A stretch of 60,000 nucleotides of DNA. Source: Symbiodinium natans. Lineage: Eukaryota; Sar; Dinophyceae; Suessiales; Symbiodiniaceae. Position numbers and translations under genes: made by a program. The stretch is from contig CAJNDS010002677.1 of the NCBI GenBank assembly GCA_905221605.1, forward strand, positions 64,001 to 124,000, in the 5' to 3' direction. Position 1 is the stretch's first letter; each line of letters opens with the position of its first letter. Below the pieces are notes generated by a model. That model made no database searches and was not told the DNA's origin. It was given only the letters and a program-made list of their open reading frames with translations. Of this stretch, positions 24,201 to 33,200 are shown piece after piece.

Positions 24201-27200
24201 ATATTTATATATATATATATGTATAATATATATATATATGCTACCCCCCCCTCCCGGGACCTACCTTTTCGAGTGTTGTTGGTTAATTTTTCTGAAGTTC
24301 TAATCCATCAAGTTGAATTACAAACGAAGTTCGGATGAGAATGTCTCAGGGTGTGGCCTTAGAACTTAAAATTCCAAATAAATTTCTATGCGAATAGGGG
24401 GACAGAGGAGGATGTGATACCGTGTGGTCTTTAATATACGGTTAACTAAGTTAACTAGATGTATTTCCCATACCAAGGATGTCTTGGGCTGTGGCCAGTT
24501 AATGTACTTGTTAAAATTCGGTTTACTCACAAACAGAGCCCAGACGATAATTTCCTAGTGCGTGGCCTTCTTTTCTCAGCTCATTTTTTCAATAACTTAC
24601 GAAGCAAGCCCAGATGAGGGGGTTTCAGGCTGTGACCTCTGAATATAGGATCTAATGACATCTTGTTTTGTCAGGCCCCGTAAGAGGATTGCAGAAGGTG
24701 TGCAATTTAAATTTAAACATCGAAGCCAACCCGCATGCGAACGAGGCCCAGAGGAGGATTGGACAGGGTAGTCTTAGAATTTGTTTTTTTCTATTAATAT
24801 TACGAACGAGGCCAGAAGACTTCTCAGAGGAAGTTCACTTAAGGTGTAGGCTGTTATTAGCAATTTGGTTTAAATATGAATTTGAAGCCCAACAGGTTCT
24901 TATCAGACGTTAAGCTGAACGACTTCCAAATGACAACGTTTTAGGGTATGACCCTTTAATGTGAAATTCAAATAGTACGGACTTGATACCCGGTTGCTTT
25001 GGACTGTGGGAAACATTAAGGGTGGTGAGCGGGATAGGATAATTGCTCACAGTATTCTCACGTCCCCCACACTTACTGTAAATGACTTTTCGCATCACCC
25101 TATGCACTCGAATACTTCCTAGTCTTTTGATTCTAGACTTGCCATCTTTCCTTCTCCATCATCTGTATTTGATTTACAAGACATATACCCCGTGTACATA
25201 CATGATCTGAGTACGTATACTGTGTTCTCTCTGCATTTCCACAGGAGGCAAGCCCTACGAACATAGGCATAACCCTATGTGATTTAAGGTTTAGGGGTTT
25301 ATGCCCCAAGCCCTGGAGGTTCGTAAGGTTCTGATTCTACAGGCAATGCTTGAACCTTAAACCCTAGACTTTTTACCCTGTAGGATGTACCCCCTAGAGG
25401 GCTAACCCCGTGAGGGTTTTAGAGATACACCCTGAAAAGCCTTAAACCTTTAGCCCAGCCCTATAGGGCTAAATGGTTCAAACAACCTAAGGCCTGGGCA
25501 AATATACCATCAGCGCCTATAGGCTTAACACCGTTGAACCTTTTCGCGTCCTACAAGGTTTTCGGGCTCTGAACCTAAAGAGTTTAGGGTCAACGTGTAA
25601 ATGCCTAAGCCTTAAACACGTGGGTTTAAACTCTACCTCTAAACCTTAACCCCCTTAACCCCAGGGCTTTAAGGCCAAGGGTGTAGGTTTACTTGCCGGC
25701 TTAGTTTTACATGCCTAAACCTTAAACCTTAAACCTTTAGATCTTCACTATGGGGTTTAAAGGGTTACGATTAAGGATTAAGTCTAATTGCTTAACCTTC
25801 AAACCCTATGTATGATTAAAAGGTTTAGGGTTTAAGGTTTGAGCCTAAACCCTATAGGCTTTAAGGCTAAGGGGTTAAATCCTATAGGGATTAGGGCAAT
25901 TATCAGCCTTGAACAAGCCCTTAACAAACGACCAGAGAGCGCAGCGGAGCGGAGCGGACAGGAGAGGGAGGGAGGGGGAGTTTTGCTGTCTTGGTTGAAA
26001 GATTGAAGGTTACGACCTGAGTGCAGGTATCGAGTTGCTATACAATTGAAATGTTGAGGATTATGGCGCCCAGAGCCTCTCTCCTTAGACGAATTGCCCC
26101 CCAGGGGATACTTTAAAGTACATTAAAGTGGCCCTGGATCCAAGATCCAAGATCCAAGATGCCAAAAAAAACTTTTCGGGGAATCTTGGATCTTGGATCT
26201 TGGATCCAGGGCCGCTTTAAAGTACTTTAAAGTGGCCCCCGGGGGCCCCGGGAGACAAAGTACAGGGACACCGTTTGTACTTAGACGATTTGGGCCCCCA
26301 GAGGGCACTTTAAAGTACTTTAAAGTGCCCCCCGGGGGCCCCGAGAGACAAAGTACAGGGGCACCATTTAGACGATTTGGGCCCCCAGGGGCCACTTTAA
26401 AGTACTTTAAAGTGGTCCTGGATCCAAGATCCAAGATCCAAGATTCTAAAAAAACTTTTTGGGGAATCTTGGATCTTGGATCTTGGATCCAGGGCCACTT
26501 TAATGTACTTTAAAGTATCCCCTGGGGCCCCGGGAGACAAAGTACAGGGGCACCCTTTGTACTTAGACGATTTGGGCCCCCAGAGGGCACTTTAAAGTAC
26601 TTTAAAGTGCCCCCCGGGGGCCCCGAGAGACAAAGTACAGGGGCACCATTTAGACGATTTGGGCCCCCAGGGGCCACTTTAAAGTACTTTAAAGTGGTCC
26701 TGGATCCAAGATCCAAGATCCAAGATTCTAAAAAAACTTTTTGGGGAATCTTGGATCTTGGATCTTGGATCCAGGGCCACTTTAAAGTACTTTAAAGTGG
26801 CCCCCGGGGGCCCGGGAGACAAAGTACAGGGGCACCCTTTGTACTTAGAAAATTTCGGATCCAAGGGGCATTTGAAATTGCCCCCTCCAGGAGCCTCATT
26901 AATATTTTATTTTATTTTTTTATCTCTCCCAAACCCCACGAGACCAACCTGAGCAATACAAGCTTTAAAAAAGGTAGGTCCCGGGAGGGGGGGGTACCAT
27001 ATATATATATATCAGTCTTGCCTGTTACTATGCAGTCAAAAATGTGGGACGTGGCCGTGTACACAGAAACCTGGGAGGAGGACTTGCATTGTATGCTTGG
27101 CCAAGACCCCTCGGGAAAAGGGGAATGCATCCCGTGGTTGTGCCTTTGGTTGTGTGACAATTGAAACAGGCTTTACAGACTTCACACCTCACGATGGCAA

Positions 27201-30200
27201 TTGGACCGTAAACCGCAGATGCTTTGCATCACCATAGCTTCATTCTGCGGCAAGTCGCCGTATTGCTTCGTCTTCCGCAAGTCCTGTCGAATCAGAAGAA
27301 CAGCCTAACAGGTCAGAAGTAACGGCCTCCAACATGTGCACCTAAAACCTACACAGGTCCCTGAGCAGCCTGAGATAGCCTGAGCATTTCTCGACATGTT
27401 CGGGGTCGAAGCTACGCTGCCTTCCCTGAAGTCCTCTTCGTGCTCTGCTTCGTAAGCCTCACCGATGCGCTCGATAAGCCAGAAGACCTCTAAGGCGATC
27501 TCCTGCAGCTAATGAGCAGGCATCTGTGGGCGATGAGGGCTTGCTGGAGGCTGGCTGGACCTTGCAGGGCCTGGCGGGGCCTAGCCAGCTGTAGCAAGCT
27601 GTATTTCCCTGCAAAGAAGTGTTCTGAAAAAGTCACTGGTTCGAAGTCGCACGAAATGGGCTTGGAACGTTTTGACTCGGAAGAGGTGCGAAGAGTCGCT
27701 CCTCGTTCTCATCACACAGGCCCGTCAGCAAGTAGGGCGCAATGTAAGGTTCGAGGTCCACCTCTCAGGGAGACAAGGCACGACAAGGCAACCGTAAGGC
27801 CACCTGCCCACGAAGAAAAGCAGATCAGAAGGGCTTTTGAGGTCTCATGCTGAAAGCTCTCTATGAGATGGGCAGATTGCTCATGAGATGCTCATGAGGT
27901 GTGGTGTGGGGGGGGAAGAGGTCCCAGCCGCACTGCCTTGTCCACACACCGCAGCATCCAGTAAGCGAGCGTTTCGAACCAAAACCGGCGCACGGCTGGG
28001 TGGCGATCGAAGCTCAGCGTGGACATGTAGTTGACCTCAGGTTCGAACGGCTAGATTGAGTTCGCGAAAATGCAAGCTTCATTTGAGCCTGAATCTTCCA
28101 GAGAGGCAGCAACCCTAGCGAGAGAGCGTCCTGACTACGCCTGACTGCGCGAGCTGCCGCTTTCAAACAGGATGCATTGGTCACGCCCTCGTAGAAGGCC
28201 TTGATTGGAACCTGTCCGAATTAAAAACTCCAACTGAGCTCACTACTAGCTTCATTTTGCTGGATGAAAAGACAGAAAGCCAAGCTTGACTGCAAAAGCT
28301 GCAGTAGGCTCCTAGACTGTTTCCTCGGCTATTTAACAAGGAAATCGCAGCAAGGTGCATTCCTTGTGCTGGGGTCAGATGGAGCTGCCTTGTTGGGGTC
28401 CTGCCAGGCCATGAGCACCTCAAAGATCTCGAAGTTGTGCTTCCAGACCTGAACCAAATAGCTGCGGGCAACTAGGGCGGCTTCAAAACTCGTTCCTCCG
28501 CCATCCGCAAAACCATGCTCGCCGGACTCTAGGCCCCAGACTCCGCAAAAGAGGCAGGCGGTTATGGCACGCAAGCCAGCGATGCGCAGCTTGGCATGGT
28601 TGTGGGTGAGGCAGGACCTTGCTTCAACACTGTGATTCCGGAATCATCCAGCTGCTGCCAACAAACTGCCGGAAAACAGTTCCTGAAACAACCCCCTGAA
28701 GTCACACAGAAACCTCGGATCTGAAGAATTTTCGGGTTCGAAGGTTCCCCTGGTCCCAGGCTGGCCACGTCAGCGAGCGTGCCAGCGGCAAAGCAAAGTG
28801 CAGCAACATCTCCCTGTTGTTGTAACCTGCAGGTTCCGAGCCGCGTGTCAGGGAGAAAATAGAATGCTGCGATGTGCTCTGGTTCTACGGTTCAAAAGCT
28901 TGCCAAACTCCCCCCCTGCAATTTATGATTTATGCCACAGAAACACAAGCCTAGCCCTTGCTGGATGCCGAGCCGCAGAAGGTGACCATGGTCTCACAGG
29001 CCAGGGCCTTGCGGCACCCCGGCATGGGATTTCCAGGATTGAGACATCTTGTGAAATAGGCCATCTTAAGGCCAGGTTTCCTGCCCTGGAAGCTTCGATC
29101 CCTAGGATATCTTGTCGAGTAGGCTGTTGGCTTGGTTTCCAAACATAGCATTGGGCGATCGTAACACTAGAGAGCCCCCCACGTGAAGCACATCTGCACA
29201 CGTGCACATTCAGAGAAAAGAGAAGCGACGTTTTGAGAACCCTCGGCAAGGCCTTCACCCCATGGAAAGGATCCATTGCTTGCGCACGGATGAGGCCAGT
29301 TGCCTCACAGACTGTGGGGGGCGAGCACTACCCTTCAGCAAAGATCGCCGAGCACAGCCAATTGTCTGAATGGCAAACGAGCCCACCCTGGAATCTCGCA
29401 TGTGCTGGTTACAGGCAACGGCTCTGTCTGACAAGGCTTCCCGCTGCTGTGCCTGAAGCTTTGTCCCGAAGTTATGTTCCAACATGAAAGGAAGGGTTTC
29501 ATGGTCGATGACATGATATGCAACGTTTATGCAGACGCACTTTCGGACAATGCTCAAGCCTCGTCAATGTAGGAGTAGATCTGGATCGGGCTACACCTTA
29601 TGTCAGCCATCCTATCCTATTCCCCATGTACCCCACGTCTGCATCTTGGACATGCAGGTTTGACATCAAAGCACCTTGCCATGCACTGTGTCGACTCACA
29701 ATTTAGAACTGTATGTCATTTAGGATTAGGCTAATTACTATACAACCAATCTGATAGGTCGACTTGTGCAATTGTAAAAACACAAAACATTGCATTGTGC
29801 TAACTATCTGTTTCTGAGTATAGACTGTGTGATGCTGCAAAAAGCCCTTAAAGCCCTTCCTCCTTAGTATAACCACAGTCCCGAATATTTCTCTTAAAAA
29901 ATGCCAGATCGCAAGCCCTTGCCCTAAGGCCTTGGAGCAAGTTGTCTTCCAACAAATTCAATTCGCAAGCCCTGGTCCCTAAGGTCTGGAAGTACGCTCT
30001 TTCCAAGTCATAAAACCCGCAAGGCATGCTCCTTCAGATATTCGACGTAACACACTCAAAACTTACCCTAAGAATTCTGGCGTACGCTTCTTCAAGATTG
30101 TAGAATCGCAAGCCCTGGTCCCCAAGATTCTTGGTGCAAAGCATCCTTCAAGAATGTCAAGTCGCAAGTGCTGGTCCCTCAGATTCTCGGAGTAAGATGT

Positions 30201-33200
30201 CTTTTAAGATATCAAATCGCACCATCAGTTTTCTCAAAATTGTATTGGGGGAGTGGCGCAGCCGCGAGGGTTTGTATGCCTTCCTCCGCAAGTCTTTTCA
30301 GGGGTTTCTGGGGCGGATACGGGGGGGGGATACCCGGGAGGTGGGGGGGGCTGTGGGGGCGCAGCCCACCCCATTGGCAAACACAATGCGCGCACGATGG
30401 GTTTGCAAAGGATTCGTATATGTCTCGGCTTGCAAGTAAATCAAAAAGAGAAGGGGTTGCGGGGGAAGGGGGCTCCGCCCTCTACCCCCCAAACACAGGC
30501 TTGCACGACGGGTTTGGAAAGGAACTGTATATGTTTAAGCTTGCAAATACAGAAGGGACCAGGACCCGGGGACCACCGGATCATGGGATCAGGGGACCAG
30601 AACATCAGGAAAAAAAGGCCCAAACCAGCTTAACGGGATCTTTAAGAAAATGTCTTGCAAGCGCCATGGCGTCTCTAGTCTCAACACAAGACCCATGCCA
30701 TGAGATGATAGGGAACCAAGGTCCAGGCCTTTGCAGGAGCGAGGCGATGAAGTGACCAAGCTCCACCCGGACCTCCTCACTGTCCTGATATGGAGCATTA
30801 GGGACCTCACGCAAAATGATAGTGACTGATGATGGGATGTGCTGGCACCATCATTGCGTCGTGACATGTACATTTGCTGGTCCTCCACAGGCCGTGCGAT
30901 CTCGGTCGGCTTCTGCTCCGGATCGGGACGCATGATCTGCGCGGCCGGGCTTCCGTGGGTTGAAAACGCCCAAGAAAAAGGATTGCTCTCTCAGGGCTCT
31001 TCCCTCTCTCTCTACTACCTGCCTACCCTTGTAACCACCTAAAATATTACACATGGTCCCTAATCATTGCGGCCCTGGGCGCAAAGAGTTTTTCGACAGC
31101 CCGGTTTGCTCAGCACGGCAACCTCTTGGCGATTCCTTAAAAGGCCACCTTCGAGAAATGTGCCGAAAGAACACCATGGGCACACGAAGATTCATAGGAT
31201 GTGCAACTCAAGGCTCTTGGATGGCTGTGGTGGGGTAGGGCTACGCAAACACTCAGGTGTAATTGAGATTTGAACGAACCGCCTTGCGAATGCTCCGGTT
31301 GCTACGTGGATCAGGGTTCTTTGCCGTCTTTTGGACTTTCGGCCTCTGTCCATTGAGCTAAGTACCACGGGCGCAAGTCAAGCGAACTACGGATCTTGCC
31401 GAAGATGGCTACCTCTCCCTGTTTGGCAAGTCAGTTCACGCAGCCCACCGAGTCTACTGGAAAATGGAAAAACTCCGGCGCTGTGGTGCACATCTCTCAA
31501 CTCCACAACTCCAGCCTCTGGAAGGTGCGCAACACCATCCAAGTCCTGGCAGCGGAAAAAGATGCCAAGCAACACTCGCCCCCACATCTCAGTTGTGTCT
31601 TGCACCGGATTGACCTCACCCCGTCCATGCCTCTGTTGAGTTCATGTAAGGGTTGAGGGTTGAAGGGTACGTGGCTCAGGTTGGGTCTCTAGGGTTGAAG
31701 GCTGGCCTCTTTTAGGGCTTCATGTTCGGGGTTCGGGTTTGGGGTTTGGGGATGTCCGGCCTTAAAAGGCTCAGGCTTTGGTGCTGAATTTCGAAGCCTT
31801 GACACTCATTTTGGGGTTCACTTTTGTTCAAGCTTGGTAAGCAGCTGAGGTTAGGCAACTGCTTTTTTTGGGCTGAAGGTTGTCGGGTTCACGCTTTGCT
31901 GGGTTTGTCCCGACACCCTTTAGAGATAGAAAGGGTTCGGGATGCCAGACCCTTGATTCAAACCCCGACATACCCATCAGCACAGCACAGCTCTTGACTT
32001 GACAACCCCTTCGCTCCTCGCAGCCTAGGCGGGACACCAACGTCGGAAAAATGTATGGCCTCAGCAACACCAAATATCAAATTGTGAACCACCCACATAA
32101 AGCACGTATGCGAGCCTTTGTCGAGAAACATGCGTCCCTGCAGCCAAATCGACTTCCTGGTCCTCTTACCCTGGCTAAAGAACAAACCAAATATGCTTGT
32201 GCGTATTTGTGCGCATGCTTCTGTGTAGTTTCTTGGGCCCCATCAGCGCGGCCGCGAGGTCCGAGGTGTTCTCCACCAGACTGCGGAGAATCTTCACGGC
32301 CAGCTCGCGGCACTTTTCACTCTTGTCCTGCGGGTTTCACAAGGACATGCCACAGCGAGTCATGCGAGTCCCGTTCCCTAGCACCTTGACGTTGAGCACC
32401 TCAAGAAATCAACGAGCAATTCGAGGGTCCTTCAAGCGCTTCAGCAACGGCTTTAGCATCGCATCGAAGACCGCGTCTACTACGTCTGTGGCCAAGCTGT
32501 CCTTCACATCACGTTCATTTAAAAAATTAACGGCGTCTACCAATGCGATATGCCAGATGAGATATTGTTGGGGGTATCGGATGGGCTGATGGATCCTCAT
32601 GTGAAGCATCGCATATACATGTCCATAAAGAAATTGGACACAGTCGAGCTTTGAAATTGAAAGCTTTGTGGAACCTGACCGTCCCAGCGTGCGCAGAATT
32701 GAAAACCAAGGCACGATCTGGGCAACGAGGATGCGCTCCAGCCTTAAAGCCACAATAGGTTTGGGTGGACAAAAGTCGCAATGTCCACTTTGAGGATTTG
32801 AGCTTCAAACTCTGTAAAGTTTGCAGGGAATGGTGGTCCAAAGAAAAGTTTATCTGCTTATTCTTGTCCACAGCCCCCGAAGCCCACATAAGCCCAGCCC
32901 CCCGAGGAAACCTCCAATTCCTGTTAGACCCTGTACTTTGGCTGCCAGGAACAACGAACCAACAAGCTCTCGATTCCCCTAAAGACAAGGTTGAGACTGA
33001 CCGAAAAGGCGCGAAGGCCTTGAACCTCCCAACCGCCTTCAGCAGCTTCAGCCGTGATGCTTCTGAAGGGATTGCAAGCGAACGCTCATCGCCTCCTCGG
33101 CCAGGCCTGGGGGGGCGTTCACTAAAGTGCCCTGGAGCTTAGGCAACTGCCTGCCTTATCTCCAAGGAACACGGCTCTTTGCACATGAAAGACATGAGGG

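Larger units (their letters stand above)
24242..26996. mobile_element. Non-autonomous TIR element, about 2.75 kb
   Basis: The left end (24242-24269) and right end (26969-26996) are perfect 28 bp inverted repeats, beginning TACCCCCCCCTCCCGGGACC and ending in ACCTTTT. One mismatch (G/C) separates each from ATG...CAT and (AT)n outside. The inside is more AT-rich than its surroundings and has no transposase or other long frame; the longest frames are shadows of palindromes. It holds three distinct repeat zones described separately. Known TIR transposons that insert at TA or TA-rich sites leave TA duplications, which (AT)n flanks would hide. I infer a non-autonomous, MITE-like or composite element in an intron of the DNAAF5-like gene. 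No superfamily can be named. Confidence 0.7.

Noticed and set aside
26123-26864. Repeated open frames on both strands in the hairpin array
   Set aside because: Identical peptides on both strands follow from the palindromes.
31267-31360. A minus-strand tRNA-like segment: box A-like TAGCTCAATGG and box B-like GTTCAAATC
   Set aside because: The boxes are about 75 bp apart, and the acceptor and anticodon stems do not pair properly. At best a degenerate tRNA or SINE head; tRNAscan-SE would decide.
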